DNA from: Ephydatia muelleri
Lineage: Eukaryota; Porifera; Demospongiae; Spongillida; Spongillidae
Direction of reading: 5' to 3'
Length of the DNA stretch: 64,000 nt
Assembly (NCBI GenBank): GCA_013339895.1
Contig: JABACO010000024.1
Location: forward strand, 1,530,677-1,594,676
Shown: positions 1 through 11,827 of the stretch, in pieces
Layout of the letters: every line of letters begins with the position of its first letter
Position numbering within the stretch: the stretch's first letter is position 1
The notes under the pieces: model-generated
Databases searched by the model: none
Seen by the model: only the letters and a program-made list of their open reading frames with translations
Told to the model about the DNA's origin: nothing
Position numbers and translations under genes: made by a program

Positions 1-94
1 GTAGAATATTCTGTACTCTTGTAATCTGTCAATTTTGATTGTATTACAATGTGCATCCATACATGCAATTACATTATGAGCTTTAGGTGATGCA

Positions 95-612
95 ATGAAG
101 AAGCAACCTGCTCAACAAGCACAGCCACGAATAGCTGCAAATCAATTGGTTGGAGGCCAACAGGTGAATATCACTAAATCTAGGCAATCATATCACAAAA
201 GCTGTTTCATTTTCAGAATACTACATTTGAGGATTGTTGCAAACGGCTTGAACAGCTTCAAAAAGATAACATGCAACACCAAGAATCCATTCAAAGGAAT
301 TATAAAGAAATGGCTTACTACCAGGATCTCAAATCGAAGCATCAGGTCCAGTCAATGCAAGTACAAGAAGACAGGCTGCACCAAATGCATCAAGACAATG
401 AAAAATGTTTGGCCCATCTATCTAATCAAGAGAGAAGTATCCATAATGTGACTTGGTATGTAAACCAAGTGTTTCAACCACCATGGCCTTTGTTAGGTGC
501 TGAAAGAGAATTAATGTACAGCGAATGTTTCAGAGAGCTTCAGCAGCTATATACACTCAACCAGGAGTGTAAAAACGTACTAGAGACTTGCCAAAGAAGA
601 AGTGCAATATAA
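95..612 (+). CDS. Small coiled-coil, Gln-rich protein (two exons)
   Basis: Exon 1 (95-163) and exon 2 (217-612) are joined by a 53-bp GT-AG intron at 164-216. The phase is 0 on both sides and the frame stays open to the stop at 610-612. The product is about 155 residues, rich in Gln, His, Lys and Glu, with heptad-like spacing in the middle (QDNEKCLAHLSNQERS) that suggests a coiled coil, and a short Trp/Pro patch (VFQPPWPLLG) near the end. An acceptor-like AG at 85-86 leaves the frame open upstream, so the ATG at 95 may be internal and 95-163 may be an inner exon of a longer gene whose 5' part lies outside the window. I do not recognise the family. The C-terminal half resembles tails of transposon-derived Myb/SANT-like proteins only in composition, so no function is assigned. 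Confidence 0.55.
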
Positions 613-2242
613 CTTTAGTATAACGACTGTACATCACAACTATTTCAATTTCAAAATGCCTATTGTAACATGTAGGAACTGTTTGATACATTGTGCTTAG
701 GCGCAGATGTTGTCCAACTAGACTTAGACCATGAAATGAATCCATGCATGCTTTGACACTTGAATAATTAAATTGCTACATCCAAGACGAATATAGGGTT
801 GGATTTGGTCACATGGGTGAACAAGAAGCGGAATCGATTTAACCTTCCTCAAAGAACATACCATTGGGTACCAAACCTTGTGAAACCAGGCACCACCTAT
901 TGTCACGTGCTGCACAAACCCAGTAATTAAATGCCCAAAGCCCAGGGGCCACCCGAATTGCCCAGCACCACAAACAAACCTAAAGACCAAGTTATAGGTC
1001 TAGTCTAGTATAGTCTTGAAGCACCTCATATACTGTGTTTGCAGTACGGTTGAAGGTGTCTTCTATGTACAGGTGTTGAGTTAGATAATGTTGATAAAGA
1101 GAATATAGTGGGAAGGTTTGATTGATTTGATTTGATTGATTTGATTGATTGCATACATATAAACACACATACATATGCAAAAAGGCAAGTAGTGGCACAA
1201 TGTGTACGTGCACTTACAAACTGCCTAAACATGGAAGGGATATAACATACAAAAGGGTGATAGGTCAACAGATCTAAGTCGGGTACGAAAAACTGTAATG
1301 TTCAATGATATGACAACATCATGGGGTAAGTGGTTCTATATAGGTATCACACGTTCAGTGAAAAAATGCGCTCGGAATGCATGATGGGGTAAATGTTTGG
1401 ATCGTAGAATACAAGGATGACCTCGGATGGAATACGACCTAGCCGGTTTGGTGAAAAAACTCTCAAAAGGTAAAAGGTGATGTAATAATTTGGAATTGAC
1501 CTCCCACGATAACCCTCTAAACACTTGAGGTCTTTGGCAGTGTTGTGAGTATAGAGGGTGGCCTACAGATACTGCCATTTGGTCTACATTATGAGGGAAA
1601 GCACTGTGGTAGTTGTTTCTTGAATTAGCTTTGAAGCACTTGCTCCTGAAATTGTCAAATGTGGAATCACTAAAGTAAGTTTAGGTAGTTATTTCTGCAT
1701 GCATCATTCGAAGAGCAAATTATTTGAATGCAATACTCACAGCTGCCCAACTGAGTGCTCCAGCCACCAGAGAAAACAAAATCTGTCAAGCAGCAACCTG
1801 GAGACCTTTAATTGGCATTCCCAATGAGATGGGGGCCTTCATCTCCATAACAGTCACCAAGGCCACCCACATCCAGCACCAACCAGACCTACCTTTGTGC
1901 CCATTCCTTTTTCCCACAAATATTTGGACCTGAACCCACCCTCAGTGTCACCCTCACCCTTGGGGACCTGGTGGTATTCCTACAGTAGTTGGCATTTGAG
2001 CGATATACCAGTATACTAAAATGCCGTACCTCGCAATAAATTAACTAAAGCATGCGTATATAAAATACACAGTATCAATCATTATAGATTTAGAAAAAAA
2101 AGCATAGAAATAAAAAGGCTCAATAAATTTACAAGTGTGCAGTTTGACAATACAAGTAGGAAGGGAGACTATATAAGGAGTGCATTCAAATATTAGTTGC
2201 ATGTTCTGATTGTCCACTTTGCTGTATTGATAGCTGCACAGT
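613..2242. other. Non-coding stretch, no gene recognised
   Basis: Only short ORFs without recognisable domains or matching splice sites are present. A TTTGA/TTGATT simple repeat lies at about 1119-1152. Nothing else stands out before the minisatellite at 2243. Confidence 0.5.
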
Positions 2243-2660
2243 CCAGTTTGTAGTATGATGTGAGCGTGCTAGTAACAACAGTAGTTTGGACTATGATGTG
2301 AGCGTGCTAGTAGCAACAGTAGTTTGGGCTAATGTGTAAGTGTGCTAGTAGCAACAGTAGTTTGGACTATGATGTGAGCGTGCTAGTAGCAACAGTAGTT
2401 TGGGCTAATGTGTGAGTGTGCTAGTAGCAACGGTAGTTTGGGCTAATGTGTGAGTGTGCTAGTAGCAACAGTAGTTTGGGCTAATGTGTGAGTGTGCTAG
2501 TAGCAACAGTAGTTTGGGCTAATGTGTGAGCGCGCTAGTAGCAACAGTAGTTTGGGCTAATGTGTGAGCGCGCTAGTAGCAACAGTAGTTTGGGCTAATG
2601 TGTGAGCGCGCTAGTAGCAACAGTAGTTTGGACTAATGTGTGAGCGCGCTAGTAGCAACA
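2243..2660. repeat. 38-bp minisatellite, about 11 copies
   Basis: Tandem units of about 38 bp share the core GTGCTAGTAGCAACAGTAG. The first copies read TTTGGACTATGATGTGAGCG and later ones TTTGGGCTAATGTGTGAGCG, so variants cluster along the array as expected from local unit amplification. There is no consistent reading frame and no gene in it. Confidence 0.9.
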
Positions 2661-3122
2661 CCTCTATAGCTGCCAGTACCCAGACTCACATAACTGGATT
2701 ACATCACGCTACGCTCATACACAGGTGTAAGTAGCAGTGAGGTTTTATTGTTCATTAGTGCATTAGCTGAGGTGTTGACATCCTGATCACTATTGGCTTA
2801 ATGCTACCTACGTAGATGAAGCCAAATGTAATGAATATAATATTAAAGGATATACAATGCGGAAGCTAGGCAATAAAGATTGAATAAATGCAAAATCAAA
2901 CCAAACACTAAAATAATGTTTTAATTGGGGCTTATTACCTGCAGAATGAAAGTTTGAAAAGTGATTTCCGTTTTATTAGTAAATATTCAAAACAATAAAT
3001 CAAACACCATAAACCACAACAAATACTGCTGGCGATAAATAATAAAAATAATAATTGCCGGTCACGAAGTGAAAAAAAGAAAAAACAAAGCCGAAACCCG
3101 GGATTGAACCACATCACCGCCA
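2661..3122. other. Non-coding flank with a fragment of the palindromic MITE
   Basis: The sequence just after the array (CCAGTACCCAGACTC, then GGATTACATCACGC) looks like a diverged piece of the MITE family found at 5010 and 17833. The stretch at 3095-3112, read on the minus strand, contains GGTTCAATCCCGGG, which resembles a pol III B box. The two arms do not pair as a tRNA T-stem and there is no tRNA body. Confidence 0.35.
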
Positions 3123-3180
3123 CGTAGCGGTGATGTAATCCACCCGCAGCTGCGATGCAGTGGGTCTGGGCACGAGACTA
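3123..3180. mobile_element. Half copy of palindromic MITE family
   Basis: The stretch ends in GGGTCTGGGCACGAGACTA. It matches the right half of the complete copies at 5010-5096 and 17833-17937, including the GTGATGTAATCCA and CGCAGCTG blocks. The left arm is missing. Confidence 0.6.
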
Positions 3181-5009
3181 ACACTGTCATACCACACGGC
3201 AACAAGGTGTCGAATATACGAGTCGGCCATTGTGATACTGGACGTCTTGCGCAGCCAAGAACGTGCACAGTTGGACGGGCTGAACCAGTTTGACGGAGCA
3301 CTGACTCGACTATGGGACGTTCGAAGTGGAAAGTGCTTTGACCAGGACGGAAATTGCGAGGGGGAGGGGCGGTGTTACGTTGGGCGTGGCTAATAAAATG
3401 GGGTGATGCAACTCCATATAGGAAACGAGAGTGTGGTCATCCAGAGTGGCTGGACTTCCCACTCCAGGGAGCTCGCAGACAGATGAAGGCTCATGATGCT
3501 CACCAACCATCCACTCCTGCGCTATCAGTACCTGTTAAAGTTTGACAAAGGCATGCAGAAGCTTGATGATGTGCACTCCTTCATGAAGTCATACCTATGC
3601 CAGTCGCAAGCAATGAAATGTGGACCATCGTGTGGGAGTACAGCGACCTGGAACCTGGGAGGTATGGACTCCAAGGAGCACAAGTGTGGTCTTGTCGACC
3701 CACAGTCCATGTAGTTCACTGTACCAGGGGACTATGATAGGAGGGCCCACAGTCCATGTAGTTCACTATACCAGGGGACTATGATGGGAGGGCCAACTCC
3801 CTGTCTGATGATTGTCTACATCCCATGTAGGTCCTTGTATGCCATGATTGGGCCAGAGACAAAAGTAATTGTGTGATATTTCTAGTCAGCTGTGTGATTA
3901 CCTGCCGTTGTAGATTTTATGATGAAGCATGTTTTGTGTTTGGTGATGGAGGGGGGAGGTAGTGGTGGTGGGCAGTGGGGAGGAGCAGGCTGCATTGGTG
4001 TTGACCATAACACAAATATTTGAATCATTGAATTTGTTTGTAAAATAATATTAAATGAAATACGACCATAATGTGACTGGCAGTCATTTTATTGCTATGT
4101 GGGACTGGTTGCTTGTGTCCTATTTGGATGAGTTCACTACAACACCTTCACAAGGACAGTCCTTCATTTACACAAAAAGAAGCTATCAGGTGCAATTGAG
4201 GTGCACCTCCTCAGTTCCATTGCTGGTAAGGCCACGTGTGTTTCATCGCTGTGACTTGTGTCTCTTGAAAACTTCGCCAAAATGAGTTTCAAACATTAGC
4301 TGGGAATGAACCCTTCAGTGACAAGCTCTTATCCATACATGCACTTGACCATATAACGGTTACTAGTGGCAAGAGAGGCTTAGCCCAATGTGCTCTTCAA
4401 TTCATTCCAGGTCGGCTGGTGTGGCTGTACATTTGAAGTTGGCTTGGCTGGGGACAGTGCAGTTTGGAAACCTATCCAGCAGACATCTTGGCCACCTGTT
4501 GGGACAGTGGTATCTCAGTGTCCGTTGACGTCATCGTTACATATGGATGTGTACTTGTGGAAATTATTAATTTAACCCCCCACCCACTTTTGTTTTCCCT
4601 GACTAATTCATAATAATTGCTCACTGATATAAGGTGGAGCATTGGAACAATTATACATTATTCACCATGCAGACTTTTCTTGAATTGCATTTTGGTGGAC
4701 CTTGAGAGCAGACGCGCAAAAGAAGAGAGAAATGAAGTAAGAAGATTCGGTTCTGTTTTGTCTTTGTTATCGCCCGAGTAATTTCACATTCAAAAGTCTT
4801 CGTATAAGGTGGGAGAAACGGGGCTGGCATATTTGAGACAAACTTCATGCGAACAGATGAGCTTTGGAGTGATAAAAGGTACAGACACAGCAATTCAGGC
4901 GTCTGATTGCGTATCATTACGAATCACGCATTATAAGGAATCTACGTAAGTTAACGGAACGAAAGATTGCGGGTACGTACGAGTTGAAACGACGTCCGCA
5001 AGCCCATTG
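3181..5009. other. No gene recognised; decayed sequence
   Basis: Several 60-90 codon ORFs occur here (3160-3393, 3493-3714, 4055-4285 on the plus strand; 4651-4917 on the minus strand). None has a recognisable domain or supporting splice structure. The 3493-3714 stretch has protein-like composition and may be a gene remnant. Confidence 0.35.
3701..3794. repeat. 47-bp tandem duplication
   Basis: Two adjacent near-identical 47-bp copies start at 3701 and 3748, each opening with CACAGTCCATGTAGTTCACT. They differ at only a few positions, so the duplication is recent. Confidence 0.85.
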
Positions 5010-5096
5010 TAGTCTCGTACCCAGACCCAAATGTACGTAACAATGATTGTACGTACAATAATGGCTTACGTACGTTTGGGTCTGGGTACAAGACTA
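5010..5096. mobile_element. Palindromic MITE (TAGTCTCG family)
   Basis: The element opens with TAGTCTCGTACCCAGACCC and closes with the near-exact inverse GGGTCTGGGTACAAGACTA. The interior is also partly palindromic around GTACGT. It has no coding capacity. Related copies lie at 17833-17937 (complete) and 3123-3180 (half). Confidence 0.85.
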
Positions 5097-5135
5097 TAGC
5101 CTATTCGCGGGTTTATAAAAAGCAGTTAAAAATCA

Positions 5136-5405
5136 ATGCTATCACGTGAAAGACTTTTTTCAAATTTGTGCGATAGCGGCAAACGACGTTTCTGCTACCA
5201 CTGTAGCGAGTATGTGAGCAAATCGACGTATTTCGAACACCAGAAAGAACTAATCGGCAGAAAATCCAACGATGACTCTCTGCAATTACAAGATGGTATT
5301 TTACTAATTTAAGTGACGATCGGCCGATTTGCTAGCTTAATTGTCTTTACCCAGATGAACATACAGACGATTTCGATTCATCCAACGATGAACCTGAGTA
5401 TATAG
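5136..5405 (+). CDS. 5' end of a gene with a zinc-finger-like motif (two exons seen)
   Basis: Exon 1 (5136-5295) starts at an ATG and holds a C-x2-C...H motif (RRFCYHCSEYVSKSTYFEHQ). A 59-bp intron (5296-5354, GT-AG) leads to exon 2 (5355-5405), which encodes an acidic stretch (DDFDSSNDEPEY) and ends at a GTGCGT donor. The phases agree: the split Asp codon is G|AT. Downstream exons were not found; the next kilobase is the 150-bp satellite. From memory, N-terminal motifs of this shape followed by an acidic linker occur in invertebrate CACTA/EnSpm-like and other transposon proteins, so this may be the start of a transposon gene rather than a host gene. Function is not assigned. Confidence 0.55.
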
Positions 5406-5639
5406 GTGCGTGACGGCATGTGTTGGCCTACAAGTGTGCATTCTAATACATTCTTGTCTTGCTTCCCTTCATGCCCTCAGTAAGTGCGCAACAGTGCTGG
5501 CCTTCTACTAATCTGAATCAATGGCAATACGCCTGTGTATGTGACGGTGGTCCGACATAGGGTGAGTCAACTGTTCACTCTTCTATGTGTTTACATGTAC
5601 AGTATTGTAATCATAACATTCCCTGGTATAGGTGTGTAT

Positions 5640-6376
5640 TGTATGTCAGCTAGTGTTGCCCTTGTCTCTGTGATGGGCAGGGAGTGTGATCTTGTTGTGA
5701 CACTTTGGGTGTTTTCCTCTTGTGCCTGTGTAGCATTCTGTATGTGCATGTGGTGATTAATTAGAATATCAAGCCAACTGTATGTCGGCTAGTGTTGCCC
5801 TACTGACAGAGCTGTCTCTGTGATGGGCAGGGAGTGTGATCTTGTTGTGACACTTTGGGTGTTTTCCTCTTGTGCCTGTGTAGCATTCTGTATGTGCATG
5901 TGGTGATTAATTAGAATATCAAGCCAACTGTATGTCGGCTAGTGTTGCCCTACTGACAGAGCTGTCTCTGTGATGGGCAGGGAGTGTGATCTTGTTGTGA
6001 CACTTTGGGTGTCTTTCCTCTTGTGCCTGGGTAGCATTCTGTATGTGCATGTGGTGATTAATTAGAATATCAAGCCAACTGTATGTCGGCTAGTGTTGCC
6101 CTTCTGACAGAGCTGTCTCTGTGATGGGCAGGGAGTGTGATCTTGTTGTGACACTTTGGGTGTCTTTCCTCTTGTGCCTGGGTAGCATTCTGTATGTGCA
6201 TGTGGTGATGAATTAGAATATCAAGCCAACTGTATGTCGGCTAGTGTTGCCCTTCTGACAGAGCTGTCTCTGTGATGGGCAGGGAGTGTGATCTTGTTGT
6301 GACACTTTGGGTGTCTTTCCTCTTGTGCCTGGGTAGCATTCTGTATGTGCATGTGGTTTAGAATATCAAGCCAACT
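5640..6376. repeat. About 150-bp satellite, five copies
   Basis: Units begin at about 5640, 5779, 5929, 6080 and 6231, each opening TGTATGTCGGCTAGTGTTGCCC. The first lacks the ACTGACAGAGCT segment. Units are nearly identical, so the array is young. It probably sits in an intron or just downstream of the 5136-5405 exons. Confidence 0.92.
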
Positions 6377-7086
6377 GTATGGAACTGTTTGAACTATCCT
6401 TGGTATTAGAGCAGAGAGTCATGTGACCATGGTGGGTGTGGTCAGGTCAGGTAAGCCGATAACTAAATGTATATGTATTGTGTGCATGTGTACTGAGTCA
6501 GGAATTGTTTGAACTATCCTTGGTATTAGATGGCCTGCACACTTGGTATTTTCCAACCATGTCAGGGTGATGGTTCAGCAGAGAGTCATGTGACCATGGT
6601 GGGTGTGGTCATACATCGGGTTCAATTACCAATTTTCTCTGTCTCATACACATGCACTTTCTTGGTTCTGCAGGAGTTGTATCTGTACCTTCCTCTGTCG
6701 TCCCCAGCAGCAAGCTTAAATTTGACTGGTGCTTTATTTTTTACACGTGTTATATTGATTGATTTGGAACCAGCGGGGCACGATGAGCCAATCACTCGTT
6801 TTAACGCGCGTGATGCACCTTAAGGGGGTAACAAGTGCTACAATGTATACTAACGATAACATCACTAGAAAGCGCGGGTGAACACTTCGCTCTCTAGTTT
6901 ATATATTAAGTTACGATCACAGTTTGCAGACGGGGGCGTGGCATGTAAACATCGGGACTAGGAATAGATTTTGGTTGCGAATACATGACGTCCATCAGCT
7001 AATGTCGTTCCTTATTATTGGAACTGCATGCTTCTCGGGCTAGGCCACTGCCCGTGCCTTGCATCATTCATCGAGATATCGATGCT
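6377..7086. other. No gene recognised; short direct repeats
   Basis: The sentence-like block GAACTATCCTTGGTATTAGA occurs twice (about 6392 and 6509), as does GAGAGTCATGTGACCATGG. The ORF at 6530-6823 has no recognisable domain. Nothing else is supported. Confidence 0.4.
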
Positions 7087-7285
7087 TATATATAAGCAGC
7101 AGAGCCAATTATCGTATAACTGCATCATAATTATTATGATTATTGTATTGGCGGTGCTGTACTTGTACGTATGTAGTTGCTTTGGTGCATATATAAGCAG
7201 CAGAGCCAATATTATCGTATAACTGCATCATAATTTTTATGATTATTGTATCGGCGGTGCTGTACATATGTAGTTGCTTTGGTGC
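7087..7285. repeat. About 100-bp direct tandem duplication
   Basis: Two copies each start ATATATAAGCAGCAGAGCCA (7087 and 7188) and end near TAGTTGCTTTGGTGC. Both contain the partly palindromic CATCATAATT...ATGATTATT core. They differ by small indels. Confidence 0.85.
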
Positions 7286-8239
7286 ATGTTGCATGGGGCT
7301 GTCAGCTAATTAATAAAAGCGTCATATCACCATTCAATGTTCAACTCAAGTTCATCGTATCCCATGCATGCCTAGGTCGTAGCTGTCATGCTCAATTCAC
7401 AGACACAGTACACTAGCTTAATATATATAATAATGATTATTATATATATAGTAGTGCTACATATATGTATAGTTCATATTTGCCTTGCTTGTAATTGTGT
7501 GCTACAATGTTATTACTGAGGACAATTTCCGTACATCAGGTGTATTTGGCTATCGAATTAAGTATAACAACTGAATCTTGGACAGTACATTTTGTAAATA
7601 AAATATAAAATAATAAATACGGATATAATACCGATATATGTATATGCACGGATTGCATGCAGATATCGATATCAGTTGTGCACGTATAGTATAAATGATA
7701 TTATTATAGATTAAGCAATTAATGACATACCCGGTCCGTACCGTACGCACTTCATGTATATATACTTTTGGTAATATCAAAGGCAAATGGCTTGAAACTC
7801 ATATATGCTTCCTAGACTCTTTCATTTTCATTTTCACGGTGGGTAATCTAGTGACGGTATCGGACCTATGGGCCGGTGAACGTTACTAGTGATATAAGAT
7901 AAGGAGATGGTATATATTAGTGCGCTCGCTGATACAATGTCGGTTAATCGAATAGTCTCATCTTGTAGTTTTATAGAGCACATTGACAACAATGACAAGT
8001 GGCATGTAGAGCCGCCTGTGACATGTACAAGTCCAATTTTAAATTTATAAAATAATTATCCCTCACGTGACCTAATCTTTTTTGGCGGTTAAAAAAAAAG
8101 GGGTGGATGTAGCCAGTATATTTCCAATGGTGAATTTAGGCTGGCACGAGTACAGTGTAGCTGTATTAGGAGCAATAAGGTTAGCCCGATCCTTATTCTA
8201 GTTACTATGTCTTTATTAACGTTTCGCTTCATTTTTCAG
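7286..8239. other. AT-rich, no gene recognised
   Basis: A short AT palindrome lies at about 7417-7452. The minus-strand ORF at 7550-7786 is AT-driven and has no recognisable domain. Confidence 0.4.
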
Positions 8240-8825
8240 TTTAAGTCTCAGTTGTTGACAACGTCTTCTAGGTAAGAGAAGTGTACTTTAGTAGCCAAAT
8301 TGTCGTCGGATAGGATTTTCAAATGGATGCCACACTGTAAGTTGGTATTTTTATTATGGTTTGTGTTCTACATGTATTAGCAGCAGTGTGACGCGTCTCA
8401 CGCCAATAAAGGTTAGTATACATTCTCCTAAACCACACTGCTTCCGTACTCCCTGATCCGAACAATGGCAATGTAATGAGCGTATCAAGTTATCTGGTAA
8501 GTCATTTGTGTAGCATTCAACATTACATTGTGGTGCTTAGTGTTCTGCAGGCGTTCGAGGACATCATACGGATATAACAGGTTGGATTTGAGAATGTATT
8601 TCAATAGGTCTATTCGTATGATGTGTTATTGTTTTAATACAGAGAGCAAAAAGAAGAAAATTGGAATCGTAAGCTGACATTATTTGATGCCTGTTTATGT
8701 TGTTTACTTTTTAATCCTATCTTAGGTCATCCTTCTGAAGTCACGCAGGCCTGAATGTACAATTCTTATGCATACATGCTTTTCCAAGTTATATGTGTAT
8801 TCAAATAAAACATCATTTAACTATT
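8240..8825 (+). other. Candidate spliced transcript of micro-exons
   Basis: A run of good splice signals can be read in order. An exon ends at CTTCTAG|GTAAGA (8271). Then come an ATG micro-exon 8323-8336 (donor GTAAGT), 8381-8411 (donor GTTAGT), 8481-8496 (donor GTAAGT), 8551-8580 (acceptor TTCTGCAG), 8643-8668 (donor GTAAGC), and a last exon from 8726 (acceptor ATCTTAG). From the ATG at 8323 the phases of these exons agree and the joined frame stays open to a TAA at about 8823. An AATAAA at 8804-8809 lies before that stop, which weakens the coding reading. The acceptor of the 16-nt exon is weak. It could be a small protein of about 72 residues or a spliced non-coding RNA. Confidence 0.35.
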
Positions 8826-9717
8826 AATAATGAGTTCAGTGACTGGGGCGGGGCTAGTTGGATGCTGTTTATTGATTTTGATAAACCTTAAATTAATTAA
8901 TTAACGACACATTTGAATGACAACTACAGTGGGGACGAGAGAAATCACGATGAAACAACGTAAGCTCGCGGTATTGTTCACGTACTCGCGCGGATGAATA
9001 TCACGGCCCGCAATACTGTTCGTGAGTAATCGGTCCGAACGCGGGTAGGTGAGCCTGAATCCAACGTAATCCGTCACGTCAGGGTTACAAATGAATTTAC
9101 GTGACGTTACGGGCCCGCAGCAGGGCAGTCGAATTGCTGTGAGAGGTGCTAAGGACGTAATGATGTCCACGTGAGTTATTATACTACATAAATAAAAAAC
9201 CTACGAGGGGAGAACATGCACGTCCTCACACACCCACAACACCTGCGCTGCACGTATATCCCACCACCGTCTGTTACTCCTGTACATGCAGCTCCTAATG
9301 CGTGCAAAACAGAGGGAGAAACTTAAAAGACGCCCACCACAAATGCAGCTGAGCTGAATCGCAGAACGAACCCCTCCATCTTGTGCAACTACTACGCTCC
9401 GTGGCATGCAGGTATTTTATCGCTACTGCCAACTATTCGGGTCCATTGGCTGCCTTATTTGCTGCTGCATTATGGATGGATAGCATTCTTAATAACTTAC
9501 CGTTTATTTAGTCGCCATCACCACTCATTCAAATTATAAACTAGCTCTTTTTAAAACAGTGCCAGGTATTCAAATGTCAAAGAGTTGCCTACTAATCAAC
9601 AATTAAAAACAAAATGACATAGAGTGCAAAATAAGAACTTGTGATGTCATACCTGGGCGAAACATTTTTAGGGTCTTTTAATGTATTATTTTCACACCAA
9701 ATAAACCTTCTTGCTGA
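8826..9717. other. No gene recognised
   Basis: Short minus-strand ORFs at 8901-9170 and 9201-9407 show no domain. The region may hold the 5' flank of the duplicated block that starts near 9718. Confidence 0.4.
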
Positions 9718-10350
9718 ATTGGGATACCGTAATTTTATTTACCAAATATGAATAAGCGCATGCGCCGTTAACACCGCGAATTTTAAACCGCCTGAAATTT
9801 CTTTTTGCGTCGAAGACGGTATCGCTGCAATTCTATCAAAGCTTGAATCTCGTGTAATCCTGCACTTCGGATGAACAAAGGCGAAGAGAAGTAAGAAAAG
9901 ATTTGCTGTAGTGTGTGTTTTGTGCCGCGGTATCGGTCAATTAGCGTTTCTTTGAAGTCAGCAAGGTGTTACTACTAGACAAACGCATATCGAAGAAAGT
10001 AATACGTAACTTTGTCTACTCGAACTGGTAACGAAAGATTTGAAATAAATGTCTTAATTTCAAGCCAGACTACTAGGCTATATTATTTAGTTTTTATTTG
10101 TTTCTACCAATGGAAGTAATTTATTCACATTCCTTTTAATGCCTTATTGACAGATTGAGCGAACACGCTTTGAAGAAGCACTGCCTTGCTTGGAGGATGA
10201 TGCTCGGAGGTGATACGTCAGAACGGGCGATATGGTGCGTTTTAAGAAACGCAGGCGTGCCCAGCATGTAACAATTAGCACTTGCGCTACGTGCAGGTAG
10301 CGGTTTAGCGAGTTCTTGTGAAGACTTCTAGCAGCTATTCATTTATGGTT
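9718..10350 (+). repeat. Copy 1 of a direct segmental duplication
   Basis: This block matches 10784-11470 in the same orientation, about 1065 bp downstream. Shared landmarks are TTGGGATACCGTAATT, AGAGAAGTAAGAAAAGATTTG, GGTCAATTAGCGTTTCTTTG and CCTTTTAATGCCTT. Divergence is by scattered substitutions and indels. There is no conserved reading frame between copies, so this is probably a non-autonomous element or duplicated regulatory/non-coding DNA. Confidence 0.8.
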
Positions 10351-10469
10351 ATAATCGGTGAGCCCTCTTTCAGTATCATTATTTTTAATTAATCTGAATG
10401 CTTCCTCTACACTTCGAGGAATGTTTGGCGTTCATGGATACGGTGAACACTTTATCAACGTCTACAACA

Positions 10470-10530
10470 CGCACTCCAACACCAGCACTCCAGCACCAGC
10501 ACTCCAGCACCAGCACTCCAGCACTCCTGC
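10470..10530. repeat. Short CAGCACC/ACTCCAG microsatellite
   Basis: Repeats of ACTCCAGCACCAGC run through this stretch, between the two copies of the larger duplication. Confidence 0.8.
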
Positions 10531-10783
10531 AAGGGTGAGAAGAAAATACCCACTGCTTGTGTAAGTGTCCATGTATACATAGAACATGATCATGTATGCT
10601 ACTTCTATGTTTATAATTACAATAGGGCTCCAATTTACATGTATTTCTTGAGTAAGTTGTACTCATTACGCATAGCGATTGAAGTTTTGGTATTTGTGTT
10701 GTAAAGTATAGAAACTTTTAAGTGCAATTAGCAAATAAAATGGCGGCTTCAGAGGTGGGCAATCTTTGCTGAACATTTGCATT

Positions 10784-11470
10784 GGGATACCGTAATTGTA
10801 TTTACCAAACATGGATATGCGCATGCGCCGTTATCACCGCGAAATTTAAACCACGTATGCTGCCTGAAATTTTTACTTCAGTTGCGTCGAAGGCGGCTAG
10901 CATCTCGTGTAATCCTGCAATTTGGTTCAACAAGGCGAAGAGAAGTAAGAAAAGATTTGCCGTAGTGTGTTTTTGTGCTGCGATACGATATCGGTCAATT
11001 AGCGTTTCTTTGAAGTCAACTAGTTCAGTCAAGGTGTTACTTCTAGACAAACGCACATCATATACAATAGGAAAGGAGTATGTAACTTTGTCTACTCGAA
11101 CCGATAACAAAAGATTTGAAATAATTTCCAGTCGAAACTAAAACATCAAATCCACACCACTAGTTTTTAGAATTCGTGTTTCAGCCAATGGAATTACATT
11201 CCTTTTAATGCCTTCTTGACAGAATGGTTAACCATGCAATCACGCTTTGGAAAAGCGCTATCGTATGATGCTCGAGGTGATACGTCACAACGGCGAGAAG
11301 GTACGCGGAAAGCGTATTACGAGGCCATGATACAGTAATGCCATTTGCTAATTGCTCATCGCAGCATGTAACAATGCACGTGAGAAACGCGCAATGTGCA
11401 GGTAGCGGTTCAGCGAGTGTCTGTCTATTCACTGTAGGGTCTTGTGAAGACTGACTTTTGACAGCTCTTC
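10784..11470 (+). repeat. Copy 2 of a direct segmental duplication
   Basis: See 9718-10350 for the shared landmarks. This copy is open in one frame on each strand (about 100-120 codons), but the frames are not kept in copy 1, so they are not evidence of a gene. Confidence 0.8.
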
Positions 11471-11673
11471 ATTTCTGGATGTGATATGTCACAAGCGGAC
11501 GAAAATGAGCGACAAGCGCAACGGAGGAGTGCATAACCCACGTATGCTGAGCAATATTGCATTTACTGCTAGATTTGAGATGGTTTCCGCGATAAGGGTC
11601 CTAACGTATGTTTTTCAAGATTTCAATTTTATTTTTATTTTAAATTCTCGAAGTCTGAAATGTCCTCTACATA

Positions 11674-11822
11674 TAGGTTAGACACTGAAACCGAGAGATC
11701 TACGTGATGTAGAATCCCCGAGGGCCTGGGCTGTAGCGTCCGAGTGGTAGCGAGGGCGCTACTACCCAGGGCCCTCGGGGATTCTACATCACGTAGATCT
11801 CTCGGTTTCAGTGTCTAACCTA
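11674..11822. mobile_element. Long perfect palindrome (nested MITE 1)
   Basis: The arms read inward from TAGGTTAGACACTGAAACCG and its inverse, pairing for about 70 bp around a short centre near 11740-11755. It has no coding capacity and is inserted in the MITE at 11578-12142. Confidence 0.9.
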
Positions 11823-11827
11823 TATTG

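Noticed and set aside
2243..2660. Possible CRISPR-like array
   Set aside because: The units are contiguous 38-bp repeats without spacers, in a eukaryotic setting.
3090..3150. Possible tRNA gene on the minus strand (GGTTCAATCCC)
   Set aside because: The T-arm does not pair, there is no A box at the right distance and no cloverleaf. It is more likely part of a MITE or SINE-like repeat.
6530..6823. 97-codon plus-strand ORF
   Set aside because: It overlaps short direct repeats and has no recognisable domain or splice structure.
10802..11110. 102-codon minus-strand ORF in the duplicated block
   Set aside because: The frame is not kept in the first copy at 9718-10350 and no domain is seen.
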